64,000 nt of DNA. Source: Flavobacteriaceae bacterium LYZ1037 (lineage in GTDB: Bacteria; Bacteroidota; Bacteroidia; Flavobacteriales; Flavobacteriaceae). The DNA is taken from the NCBI GenBank assembly GCA_003144015.1, contig QFWS01000004.1:62001-126000 (forward strand), in the 5' to 3' direction. The translations under genes and the position numbers were made by a program. Of this stretch, positions 36,488-45,444 are shown in pieces; positions within the stretch are counted from its first letter, which is position 1, and every line of letters starts with the position of its first letter. The notes under the pieces are model-generated. The model had not been told where the DNA came from and ran no database searches. It was given only the letters and a program-made list of their open reading frames with translations.

Positions 36488-37340
36488 TAACAAACCCCTA
36501 ATAGCATTAGTTACACCTCTAAAAGATGAAAAAGACAATATTGATAGATTCCTCAAAACTTTAGAGAACCAATCAATTGCTATAAAATGTTTAGTCATTG
36601 TAGAAAATGACAGTACAGATGGCAGCAAAGAATATTTAAATAAAATTGCTTCAATAAAAAATGTAGAACATTTTAAAGTAATAAATATAAATTTTGAAGA
36701 CACAACTTATCGCGTAGGAAAAAAATATGCCACTATTATAGATACAGGGTTTCAATACCTTAAGACACAATCATTTTTTGATTCATTAGATTATATAGGT
36801 ATTTTAGATTGTGACGTTTTTCCTGAACAAGAATATTATTATAAATTAACTACGTTTTTAAATGAGAATCCAACAATTGGAATCTCTAGTGGATTAACCT
36901 ATACAGAAGAAGGTAAATTACATATCGCAGACCCAAACTTTGTTAGAGGCAATAGTAGGCTTTGGAAAAAAGAATGTTTTCTGGATGCAGGATATCTAAT
37001 TGCTTATACAGCAGATACCGTATCAATTGCATTGGCACATTTAAAAGGTTGGAAAACAGCTACATTAAAATCTGCTAAAGTAGTATCAAGAGAAGTAAAC
37101 GTTAGAATTGCAAATTCAAGAAACAAAGGTTACCATGCGTATTATAGGGGGCATACTTTATTTTATGTATTTTTAAAATCTATTTATTTAATAATAGTTA
37201 AAGCAAAACCAAAAATGGGTTATGAATTTTTAGCAGGTTACATTAATAGTTTGGTTGGTAATAAACCTAGAATTGAAAACAAACAAGTAAGAAAATATTT
37301 TAGATACTATATGTTTAACAAATTAATCCATAAGTATTAA
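36480..37340 (+). CDS. Glycosyltransferase family 2
   Basis: A 286-residue GT-A enzyme. It has the N-terminal LIALVTPLKDEKDNIDRFL, VENDSTDGSKEY and the metal-binding ILDCDVFPE (DxD-like). A C-terminal hydrophobic segment (FYVFLKSIYLIIVKA) probably associates with the membrane. Donor and acceptor are unknown. It overlaps the lipoprotein gene by 8 bases and is followed 2 bp later by the first ligase/polymerase-like gene. Confidence 0.85.
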   Translation: MTDNKPLIALVTPLKDEKDNIDRFLKTLENQSIAIKCLVIVENDSTDGSKEYLNKIASIKNVEHFKVININFEDTTYRVGKKYATIIDTGFQYLKTQSFFDSLDYIGILDCDVFPEQEYYYKLTTFLNENPTIGISSGLTYTEEGKLHIADPNFVRGNSRLWKKECFLDAGYLIAYTADTVSIALAHLKGWKTATLKSAKVVSREVNVRIANSRNKGYHAYYRGHTLFYVFLKSIYLIIVKAKPKMGYEFLAGYINSLVGNKPRIENKQVRKYFRYYMFNKLIHKY

Positions 37341-37342
37341 TA

Positions 37343-38488
37343 GTGAATGTAATTATAATACTTATTTGTTTTTTTTTAGCAGGCTTTTTTCATCAAGGGC
37401 TGTATGTTATCATTCCATTTGTTTCTTTATTTTATATCTCTACCCAAAAAAAGTCTAAATTATCCTTAAACCCAATCAGTAAGATATACTTATCTGTTGT
37501 TTTAGTTGTTTTAGGTTTTTTTGTTATACAATCCATATTATACTTCGATATAAAGATTTTTTCTATAAAAGGATGGCTTCGATTTATAGCTTACTTTTTA
37601 TTTGCGGTGTTGATTTCTTATATGAAAAAGGATGATATTAAGTATTTTTTTATCATTATCATTTTTTACCTTGTTTTAACTATACCAATAGGTTTTTATC
37701 AGGTTTTAAATTGGGATTGGGAACGATATCAGAATGTTTTTGATCATTCCAATCATTTGGCCTATGTTTTAACAATGAGTATTTACTTTTTAATTTTTCA
37801 TAATCCATTTAAAAAGAAAATTGTTAAAAACATTTGTTTAATAGGATTGTTTGTCTCTTTATTACTTACAAAATCAACAGGAGGTTTATTGGTTCTTTTG
37901 GCGTTATTAGGTTATAACTCGCTAGTAACAAAAAAAATATCTCTAATAAAGAAGTTAACTTTTATTCTTTTACTTGCTTTAGCAATTGTACTAACCTTAA
38001 ATTTTTCAGATAAAATAGCATATCAATTACAATCTATTGATTTTTTAACTTGGGAATTTGTATGGGAAAGAATTGAAACCTATACGATAGATGGTGTTAA
38101 TAGGGCTGGAGGTTATGGCTCACTTGTCTGGCGAATTATCTTTTGGTCTAAACTGATGCTTACATTCTTTTCTGAACCTTTTTTACATATCATTTTTGGT
38201 GTTGGAGTAGATCATTTAACAAAAGGATTTATGCCTTACGAGTTTATGGATAAAGACCCTCATAACGATTTTATTAAAGTATTGCTTGAGTATGGTGTAT
38301 TAGGGTTGTTGTTGTTTTTAAGTTTTTTCAGGAAAATATATAAAATCATGAACAAAAACTTTAATATTATCATTTTAATGGTGGTACCAATGTTTTTTGG
38401 TAATGCCATAGTGAATTACCCTTTTAACTTGACTTTAATTCTAATTTTAATTTATGAGTATAAACAAAATTATAATAAAAGCAACTAA
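37343..38488 (+). CDS. O-antigen ligase/polymerase-like membrane protein (first of two)
   Basis: A 381-residue polytopic protein with a GTG start. About ten hydrophobic helices are seen. A large periplasmic loop (about residues 215-305) precedes the motif KDPHNDFIKVLLEYGVLGLLLF, the PHN...G.LG signature of the WaaL/Wzy (O-Ag_ligase) family. Polymerase and ligase cannot be told apart from sequence. Its end overlaps the next, related gene by 35 bases. Confidence 0.75.
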   Translation: MNVIIILICFFLAGFFHQGLYVIIPFVSLFYISTQKKSKLSLNPISKIYLSVVLVVLGFFVIQSILYFDIKIFSIKGWLRFIAYFLFAVLISYMKKDDIKYFFIIIIFYLVLTIPIGFYQVLNWDWERYQNVFDHSNHLAYVLTMSIYFLIFHNPFKKKIVKNICLIGLFVSLLLTKSTGGLLVLLALLGYNSLVTKKISLIKKLTFILLLALAIVLTLNFSDKIAYQLQSIDFLTWEFVWERIETYTIDGVNRAGGYGSLVWRIIFWSKLMLTFFSEPFLHIIFGVGVDHLTKGFMPYEFMDKDPHNDFIKVLLEYGVLGLLLFLSFFRKIYKIMNKNFNIIILMVVPMFFGNAIVNYPFNLTLILILIYEYKQNYNKSN

Positions 38489-39653
38489 TCTTTTTTTAAT
38501 ACTATTTGTTCTCTTTACTGTTCTTCCTGTAAAATTAAACTATAGTAGTATGACTATTATTCTTTTAACAGTATTAAGTGTTCTAAACTTATTCTATTCC
38601 CAAAACATAAATTTAAAGTCAGCTAAACTTTATATTTTTAGTATCAGCATTCCACTTGTTATATATTTATTAGGCCTAATAAACACTTCAAACATTGATT
38701 ACGGACTTACCTTTTTGTCAAAAAATATGAGTTTTTTGGCTTTTCCATTAATTTTTTATAGTCTTGGGAAATACATTGATCAAATAAAATTATATAAGAC
38801 ATTTCTTTTAGGTCTCGCACTTACAAATCTATATTTAATCTATCTGTTTTTTTACTACTTTAATTTTGGCACTAAGTTTTATATGATTGTTACATTAGAT
38901 GTTTATCATTCAACTTATCTAGGCATGTACAATCTATTGGCTTATTGGATTTGTTTCGATTTCTTTAATAAAAAAAGTAAAAAGATCTATTTATTTTTAG
39001 CAACATTTTTTATTATTTGTGCCATATTAGCTTCTGCAAGAATTATTTTTATTTTATCTATACTTTCTTTAGGCGCAACCATGTTATTACAAATAAAATC
39101 GAATTCTAAAAAAATCATGGCAATTCTTTTAACAAGTTTAATAGGAATAACTCTTGTAATTACTATTCCTGCTCTTAAACAAAAGTTTAATCAACTTTCA
39201 GAAATAGAACAAATAGGGTTTGACAGTGATAATTATCAAAGTATATCGTCTCGATTTGGAAAAATTGAAGCCTCTATAGAAGTCATAAAAAATAATTTTT
39301 GGTTTGGTACTGGTACAGGTGATATTAAAGATGAACTTGTTAAAGAATATAAGAAAATGAACTTTTTAATGGGCTACAAATACAGATATAACCCACATAA
39401 TCAGTTTTTAGAAAGCTTGTCAAGGAATGGGCTAATAGGAGGCAGTATTTCATTATTATTTATTTATTTATTACCAATGTATGTGTCCATACACAAAAAA
39501 AATATGCTTTTAACTGCGTTTGTATTTATTATATGTGGCGTTAGTTTAACAGAATCAATTTTAGATTTACATAAAGGCATAACCTTTTATGTGTTTTTTG
39601 TTACCTTAATGATTTACCCTATACTTCAAAATAAAACAACTTCTCATACCTAA
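38454..39653 (+). CDS. O-antigen ligase/polymerase-like membrane protein (second of two)
   Basis: A 399-residue polytopic protein. The start lies inside the previous gene; the next in-frame ATG would delete the first helix. It has about ten helices and the family motif YNPHNQFLESLSRNGLIGG (about residues 314-332). With the preceding gene it would supply one polymerase and one ligase, but which is which is open. The WecG-type gene starts 6 bp later. Confidence 0.75.
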   Translation: MSINKIIIKATNLFLILFVLFTVLPVKLNYSSMTIILLTVLSVLNLFYSQNINLKSAKLYIFSISIPLVIYLLGLINTSNIDYGLTFLSKNMSFLAFPLIFYSLGKYIDQIKLYKTFLLGLALTNLYLIYLFFYYFNFGTKFYMIVTLDVYHSTYLGMYNLLAYWICFDFFNKKSKKIYLFLATFFIICAILASARIIFILSILSLGATMLLQIKSNSKKIMAILLTSLIGITLVITIPALKQKFNQLSEIEQIGFDSDNYQSISSRFGKIEASIEVIKNNFWFGTGTGDIKDELVKEYKKMNFLMGYKYRYNPHNQFLESLSRNGLIGGSISLLFIYLLPMYVSIHKKNMLLTAFVFIICGVSLTESILDLHKGITFYVFFVTLMIYPILQNKTTSHT

Positions 39654-39659
39654 TACCTT

Positions 39660-40400
39660 ATGTCTCGATACCATTTTCTTAACACCAATGTAGATAATCT
39701 AAGCATGCAGGAAACTTTGCAAGATATTGAACGTGTAATAGAATCAAAAAAGCAATTGCACCATGTGGTGGTTAATGCTGGAAAGATTGTTGCTATGCAG
39801 GACGATTTGCAATTGCGCAAAAGTGTTAACGAAAGCAATCTTATTAATGCCGATGGACAAGCAGTTGTATGGGCTTCAAAATTGTTAGGAAAACCTCTAA
39901 AGGAACGTGTGGCAGGAATAGATTTAATGGTTAACCTTGTAGAGCTAGCTGCAAAGAATAATTATAAAATATTCTTTTTTGGAGCAAAAGAAGAAGTTGT
40001 TAAAACGGTTGTCGATGTTTATACAGACCAATACTCTTCAAATATTATTGCTGGTTATAGAAATGGATATTTTAAAAAGGATGAAGAACAAGACATTGCA
40101 AAACAAATTTCTAATAGTGGTGCAAATATCTTATTTGTCGCCATAAGTTCTCCAACAAAAGAAAACTTTTTATACGAAAACAAAACCTTACTTAAGGGTG
40201 TTAACTTTGTTATGGGTGTTGGTGGTAGTTTTGATGTTGTTTCTGGTAAAGTAAAACGTGCACCAATCTGGATGCAAAACTGTGGCTTAGAATGGTTTTA
40301 TAGGTTTGTACAAGAACCTAAGCGTATGTGGAAACGTTACTTGGTTGGGAACACAAAATTTATTTTATTAGTTATTAAAGAACGCTTTAAAAAACAATAA
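39660..40400 (+). CDS. WecG/TagA/CpsF family glycosyltransferase
   Basis: A 246-residue GT26 enzyme with VVNAGKIVAMQ, the NADGQAVVWASKLLG block, RVAGIDLM, FFGAKEEVV, ISSPTKENF and VGGSFDVVSGKVKRAP. Characterised members transfer ManNAcA (WecG) or ManNAc (TagA) to a lipid-linked GlcNAc. wecB and wecC lie in the same locus, so UDP-ManNAcA is the likely donor; this is inference. It is the last gene of the tight run that starts with the sulfotransferase. Confidence 0.92.
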   Translation: MSRYHFLNTNVDNLSMQETLQDIERVIESKKQLHHVVVNAGKIVAMQDDLQLRKSVNESNLINADGQAVVWASKLLGKPLKERVAGIDLMVNLVELAAKNNYKIFFFGAKEEVVKTVVDVYTDQYSSNIIAGYRNGYFKKDEEQDIAKQISNSGANILFVAISSPTKENFLYENKTLLKGVNFVMGVGGSFDVVSGKVKRAPIWMQNCGLEWFYRFVQEPKRMWKRYLVGNTKFILLVIKERFKKQ

Positions 40401-40483
40401 GTATTTCTTTGTTTTATATGAACTTAAAAACGTATTCTTTTTAGAATAATAATTTAAGAGTCTATTTTTTCAACTTACTTTCC

Positions 40484-40491
40484 TATTTTTG
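40484..40491 (+). promoter_or_regulatory. Possible -7 element upstream of the UDP-glucose dehydrogenase gene
   Basis: TATTTTTG (TAnnTTTG) ends 18 bp before the ATG at 40510, in a 109-bp gap. The -33 position carries a T-run without TTG. Confidence 0.4.
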
Positions 40492-40509
40492 TTGCATAAA
40501 GCAATTTAA

Positions 40510-41910
40510 ATGAAAATTAAAAATATCTGTTGTATCGGTGCAGGTTATGTTGGTGGACCCACCATGGCTGTCATAGCTCAAAAATGCCCCCATATTAAAG
40601 TCACAGTTGTAGACATCAATGAAGCAAGAATAGCAGCCTGGAACGATAAAGACTTAAGTAAATTACCTGTTTTTGAACCAGGATTAGATGACATTGTAAA
40701 AGGAGCTAGAGATAGAAACCTCTTTTTTTCAACTGATGTCGATAAAGCTATTGACGAAGCAGAAATGATATTCATATCGGTAAACACTCCAACTAAAACA
40801 TATGGGAAAGGTAAAGGTATGGCTGCAGATTTAAAGTATATTGAATTATGTGCCCGCCAGATAGCACGTGTTTCAAAAACTGATAAAATTGTCGTTGAAA
40901 AATCAACGTTACCTGTGCGAACTGCTTCAGCAATTAAAAGTATTTTGGATAATACCGGAAACCATGTACAGTTTCAAATATTATCTAATCCCGAGTTTTT
41001 AGCCGAAGGAACAGCAGTTCCAGATCTATTAAATCCAGATCGTGTATTAATTGGTGGTGATACAACTCCTGAAGGTGCAATAGCTGTGAACGCCTTAGTT
41101 GAGGTTTATGAAAACTGGGTGCCTAGAGCACAAATTTTAACAACCAATGTATGGTCCTCTGAATTGTCTAAACTAACGGCAAATGCCTTTTTAGCACAAC
41201 GTGTTTCGTCTATTAATGCCATGTCTGAACTTTGCGAAAAAACAGGTGCTGATGTTGATGAAGTGGCTAAGGCCATTGGAATGGATAGTAGAATTGGACC
41301 TAAATTTTTAAAAGCTTCAGTAGGTTTTGGAGGGTCTTGTTTTCAAAAAGACATCCTCAACCTGGTTTATATAGCAAAAAGCTATGGTTTAGATAAGGTT
41401 GCTGATTACTGGGAGCAAGTAATTATTATGAATAACCATCAAAAGCAAAGGTTTTCTGATAACATTGTTAATACCTTGTACAATACGGTTTCTGGAAAAA
41501 AAATAACATTCTTAGGTTGGGCATTTAAAAAAGATACGAATGATACTCGTGAATCAGCAGCTATAAATGTAGCCGATAATTTACTAAGTGAACAAGCTGA
41601 AATCTCAGTTTACGACCCAAAAGTAGTAGCTGAAAGAATTTATGCAGATTTAGATTATTTAAATACAAGAACAGAAGAAGAGAATAAACGCCTACTTAAG
41701 GTGTCTAAAGACCCATACCAGGCTTGTAATCAGTCTCATGCTATTGCTGTTTTAACAGAATGGGATGAATTTACAACCTACGATTGGGAAAGAATTTATA
41801 AAAACATGAAAAAGCCTGCTTTTGTTTTTGATGGAAGAGGTATATTAGATCAAGAAACATTAGAAAATATAGGTTTTGTATATTATAAAATTGGAAGTGG
41901 CGTAGAATAA
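40510..41910 (+). CDS. UDP-glucose 6-dehydrogenase (long, eukaryote-like form)
   Basis: A 466-residue NAD-dependent enzyme that makes UDP-glucuronate. It has NAD motif [63 protein letters not shown], the catalytic Cys in [11 protein letters not shown] and C-terminal [15 protein letters not shown]. These blocks match the animal/plant-type UGDH more than E. coli Ugd. It feeds the 4-epimerase at 31003 and the decarboxylase that follows 24 bp later. Confidence 0.94.
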   Translation: MKIKNICCIGAGYVGGPTMAVIAQKCPHIKVTVVDINEARIAAWNDKDLSKLPVFEPGLDDIVKGARDRNLFFSTDVDKAIDEAEMIFISVNTPTKTYGKGKGMAADLKYIELCARQIARVSKTDKIVVEKSTLPVRTASAIKSILDNTGNHVQFQILSNPEFLAEGTAVPDLLNPDRVLIGGDTTPEGAIAVNALVEVYENWVPRAQILTTNVWSSELSKLTANAFLAQRVSSINAMSELCEKTGADVDEVAKAIGMDSRIGPKFLKASVGFGGSCFQKDILNLVYIAKSYGLDKVADYWEQVIIMNNHQKQRFSDNIVNTLYNTVSGKKITFLGWAFKKDTNDTRESAAINVADNLLSEQAEISVYDPKVVAERIYADLDYLNTRTEEENKRLLKVSKDPYQACNQSHAIAVLTEWDEFTTYDWERIYKNMKKPAFVFDGRGILDQETLENIGFVYYKIGSGVE

Positions 41911-41934
41911 ATAGTAACTTGTAAAGAATTTAAA

Positions 41935-42927
41935 TTGGAAAAGGAAAAGGTATTAATAACAGGAGCTGCAGGATTTCTAGGATCTCATTTATGTGATAAA
42001 TTTATAAACGAAGGATTTCAAGTTATTGGAATGGATAATTTTATTACTGGAGACCAAAAAAATATTCAGCATTTATTGGTTAACCCTAATTTTCAATTTA
42101 TTGAGCACGATGTTACTGAGTTTATTAAAATTGATGGGAGATTAGATTATATATTACATTTTGCTTCTCCAGCAAGTCCAATAGATTATTTAAAAATACC
42201 TATTCAAACACTTAAAGTTGGTTCTTTAGGCACTCATAACTTATTAGGTCTTGCTAAAGCTAAAAAAGCTAGAATTTTAATCGCTTCAACTTCAGAAGTA
42301 TATGGAGATCCTTTAGTACATCCTCAAAGTGAAGATTATTACGGTAATGTAAACACTATTGGTCCTAGAGGAGTTTATGACGAGGCTAAAAGATTTCAAG
42401 AATCCATTACCATGGCATACCATAGATTTCATGGGTTAGAAACAAGAATTGTGCGTATTTTTAATACCTATGGACCACGAATGAGACTGAATGATGGTCG
42501 TGTAATTCCTGCTTTTATGGGGCAAGCCTTAAGAGGAGAAGATTTAACAATCTTTGGTGACGGATTACAAACAAGATCTTTTTGTTATGTAACAGATCAA
42601 GTAGATGGAATTTATAAACTTTTATTTAGTAATTATTCGAATCCTGTAAATATTGGGAATCCCCATGAAATTACAATTAAAGATTTTGCTGAAGAAATTA
42701 TTAAACTTACTGGAACAGATCAAAAAGTAACTTATAAAGACCTTCCAAAAGACGACCCATTACAGAGGCAACCAGATATATCATTGGCTAAAAAACTTTT
42801 AGGCTGGGAACCTAAAGTGGAAAGAGAAGAAGGTATGCTTAAAACGTTTAACTATTTTAAAAATCTTACCGAAGACGAATTATATAAAAGCGAACACAAA
42901 GACTTTACAAAGCATATAAAAAAATAG
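41935..42927 (+). CDS. UDP-glucuronate decarboxylase (UDP-xylose synthase)
   Basis: A 330-residue extended SDR. The TTG start yields [20 protein letters not shown]. Family blocks are [72 protein letters not shown] (Tyr-x3-Lys) and [10 protein letters not shown], as in UXS enzymes, which make UDP-xylose from UDP-GlcA. The C-terminal charged extension is unusual but short. It sits after ugd and overlaps the initiating transferase gene by one base. Confidence 0.92.
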   Translation: MEKEKVLITGAAGFLGSHLCDKFINEGFQVIGMDNFITGDQKNIQHLLVNPNFQFIEHDVTEFIKIDGRLDYILHFASPASPIDYLKIPIQTLKVGSLGTHNLLGLAKAKKARILIASTSEVYGDPLVHPQSEDYYGNVNTIGPRGVYDEAKRFQESITMAYHRFHGLETRIVRIFNTYGPRMRLNDGRVIPAFMGQALRGEDLTIFGDGLQTRSFCYVTDQVDGIYKLLFSNYSNPVNIGNPHEITIKDFAEEIIKLTGTDQKVTYKDLPKDDPLQRQPDISLAKKLLGWEPKVEREEGMLKTFNYFKNLTEDELYKSEHKDFTKHIKK

Positions 42928-44285
42928 TGACTACATTTAAACAAGGACGATATTCAGGTTATTTAAAGCACATTTCTTACTTAATTGATTTAAGTATTAT
43001 AAATGGACTAGCTATATTGTATTTTTTTACAACAGTAGATCCAATAAAATTTATAATTCTAATTTCATCTGCATGGATCGTTTTATCTATTTACTCAAAA
43101 TTTTATGAAGTTTATAGATATTCAAGAGAAATAAACATTGCTGCTTTAATTCTAAAGCAATTAGGTTTATTTACGTTGCTCATGTTTGCTTTTTCTGGTT
43201 TAAATCATGAATTAGATATTCAACCTTTAGTTATTTTAAAATACACAGTCGCTTCATTATTTTTAATAGGTTTATCTAAATTCACACTTTATTATTTACT
43301 TCAAAAATACCGAACAACTTTTGGGGGAAATTATAGAATAACTGCTATAATAGGTAAAAACAAACAAACAACAGCTTTAGAGAGTTTCTTTCAAAACAAC
43401 CCAGAATATGGTTATATCCATAAAAAAACATTTAACACTAAAGACAAAGAAGGTTTTAGTTTAGAAGCATGTTTTAATTTTATTGCTAAAGAATCAATTG
43501 ATGAAATATATTGTTCTATTTCTGAGCTTTCAAATTCTCAGGTTTATAAAATAATTGACTTTGCAGATAACAATTTAAAAATCCTTAAGTTCTTACCTGA
43601 CAATAAAGACATTCATTCTAAGAAGCTTAAATATGAATATTACGACTACATCCCTGTATTATCATTAAGAAATATACCCTTAGAAGATTCTGTTAATCAG
43701 TTTATAAAAAGATCATTCGATATTTTATTTTCATCTTTAGTTATTATTTTTTTGTTATCCTGGCTCACTCCATTGATAGCCATATTGATAAAATTAGAAT
43801 CTAAAGGTCCTGTGTTTTTTAAACAATCAAGAAATGGCTTTAACTACAAAGAATTCGATTGTTATAAATTTAGATCTATGATGCCAAATAAAGAAGCGCA
43901 TTTGTATCAAGCGACACGTGGAGATCTAAGAATTACTAAAATTGGTAAATTTATTAGAAAGACAAGTATTGACGAATTACCACAGTTTTTTAATGTACTA
44001 TTTGGAGACATGTCTGTAGTTGGCCCAAGACCTCATATGGTAAGTCATACCAATATGTATGCTAAAAAAATTGATAAATTTATGGTGCGCCATTTTGTGA
44101 AACCTGGTATTACCGGTTTAGCTCAAATTAGTGGATTTAGAGGTGAAGTTGAAACAGATAAAGATATTATTGGCCGTGTAAAATACGATATTTTCTATAT
44201 CGAAAGCTGGTCCCTTTTATTAGACTTTAAAATTATCTTTAAAACCTTTTTAAATGCCGTTAAAGGCGAAGAAAAGGCATATTAA
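42927..44285 (+). CDS. Polyprenyl-phosphate hexose-1-phosphate transferase (WcaJ/WbaP type)
   Basis: A 452-residue initiating transferase with a GTG start. Four N-terminal helices precede a central CoA-binding-like domain. A membrane helix (about residues 268-290) then leads into the catalytic sugar-transferase domain, with GPVFFKQSRNGFN, CYKFRSM, SIDELPQFFNVLFGDMSVVG, GPRPH and PGITGLAQISGFRG. It loads the first sugar-1-phosphate onto undecaprenyl phosphate; the sugar is uncertain. Its stop is 1 bp from the stop of the convergent GT4 gene. Confidence 0.93.
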   Translation: MTTFKQGRYSGYLKHISYLIDLSIINGLAILYFFTTVDPIKFIILISSAWIVLSIYSKFYEVYRYSREINIAALILKQLGLFTLLMFAFSGLNHELDIQPLVILKYTVASLFLIGLSKFTLYYLLQKYRTTFGGNYRITAIIGKNKQTTALESFFQNNPEYGYIHKKTFNTKDKEGFSLEACFNFIAKESIDEIYCSISELSNSQVYKIIDFADNNLKILKFLPDNKDIHSKKLKYEYYDYIPVLSLRNIPLEDSVNQFIKRSFDILFSSLVIIFLLSWLTPLIAILIKLESKGPVFFKQSRNGFNYKEFDCYKFRSMMPNKEAHLYQATRGDLRITKIGKFIRKTSIDELPQFFNVLFGDMSVVGPRPHMVSHTNMYAKKIDKFMVRHFVKPGITGLAQISGFRGEVETDKDIIGRVKYDIFYIESWSLLLDFKIIFKTFLNAVKGEEKAY

Positions 44286-44286
44286 A

Positions 44287-45444
44287 TTAGAGTTTTAATG
44301 TGTTTAATTGATTGTTAAAATCAAATTTTTTAAAGGCCGTTTTCTTAATTTTTTCTTTTAATTCTATATTCAAATCAGTTTTTTTAATTGTAGTTAGAGC
44401 TCGATTTAACGATTGGTAATCTCCAGCATTTGCAATCCATCCTAATTGATGCTTCTCAACAATATGTTCTCCCTCACCACCTCCAAAATATAATATTGGC
44501 AAGCCTAATCTGGCATATTCAAATATTTTTGAAGGAACAGACCCATAAATTCTATTAAGTAGCGGAATGATGGTTAAATCGTATTTTAAAAGAGCTTTGT
44601 GTAATTCAATTCTTGAAATTTCTCCATGAAATGTTATTGGTAATTCTGGATGATTTGCTATAAATGTTTCTATTTTACTCTGCTCTGCTCCTGCTCCGTA
44701 AATATGAAATTCCAAATTAGAATAATCTAAAGATTCACAGAGTTTAAATATACCTTGAGCCACTCCAAGCAAACCAGCATAAACTAGTTTTATTGGCTCT
44801 TCTGTAGGATGACTGATTTCTACTTTAGGAACTACAAAATCAGGGTAATTTCTATATAAAAAGGTTTCTTTTTTAGGAATAATCGACTTGATATGCGTTA
44901 ATATTTCTTCACTTTGACCTAAAACCAATTGAGCTTTTTTATAGTTGAAACGTTCAATTTTTTCCAGTAATTGATAGCTAAAGTTCTTTTTAAATGCCCC
45001 TAATTCTAATCCAGCAATAGGCCATAAATCACTAACATTCAAAATAAGTTTTCGCTTTTTAGATCTTAAAAAAAACATACAAGTAAATGCAACTAATAAT
45101 GGAGGGGATTGTACAATAACTGTTTTAGGGATTTTATTCCAAATAAAAAACCAAATCAAACTAAAACTATACGAAAGCATGGCAAATAAACGTAAAAACT
45201 TATTGTTAGAGTTGCTTGCATAAACCCATAATCTATGGATTGTTATATTGTTTTCAATGCGTGTAAGTTTAAATTTACCTTTATATTCTTGAAAAATTTT
45301 ACCAGTAGGATAATTAGGTAAAGGTGTAATTACTGAAACGTTATAATGCCGTTTTTGTAACCCATTAGCTAAATGAAACATTCTATTTGAAGCAGCTCCA
45401 GTTTCTGGTGGAAAATAACTTGTAATGATTAAAACATCTTTCAT
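44287..45444 (-). CDS. Glycosyltransferase family 4 (WbuB-like)
   Basis: A 385-residue GT-B enzyme. N-terminal ITSYFPPETGAASNRM is typical of WbuB-type GT4 enzymes, with NVSDLWPIAGLELGAF and LVYAGLLGVAQG. The C-terminal donor site contains HIYGAGAEQ, ADVFG-like text (YGSVPSKIFEYARLGLPIL) and a Glu-rich loop. The donor is unknown; GlcNAc or a 6-deoxy-HexNAc is common for relatives. It overlaps the upstream CapK-like gene by 4 bases and faces the initiating transferase. Confidence 0.9.
   Translation of the reverse strand: MKDVLIITSYFPPETGAASNRMFHLANGLQKRHYNVSVITPLPNYPTGKIFQEYKGKFKLTRIENNITIHRLWVYASNSNNKFLRLFAMLSYSFSLIWFFIWNKIPKTVIVQSPPLLVAFTCMFFLRSKKRKLILNVSDLWPIAGLELGAFKKNFSYQLLEKIERFNYKKAQLVLGQSEEILTHIKSIIPKKETFLYRNYPDFVVPKVEISHPTEEPIKLVYAGLLGVAQGIFKLCESLDYSNLEFHIYGAGAEQSKIETFIANHPELPITFHGEISRIELHKALLKYDLTIIPLLNRIYGSVPSKIFEYARLGLPILYFGGGEGEHIVEKHQLGWIANAGDYQSLNRALTTIKKTDLNIELKEKIKKTAFKKFDFNNQLNTLKL

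Noticed and set aside
40433-40448. Hairpin TATTCT/AGAATA after the WecG-type gene
   Set aside because: The stem is only six A/T-rich pairs and no T-run follows, so it is not a convincing terminator.
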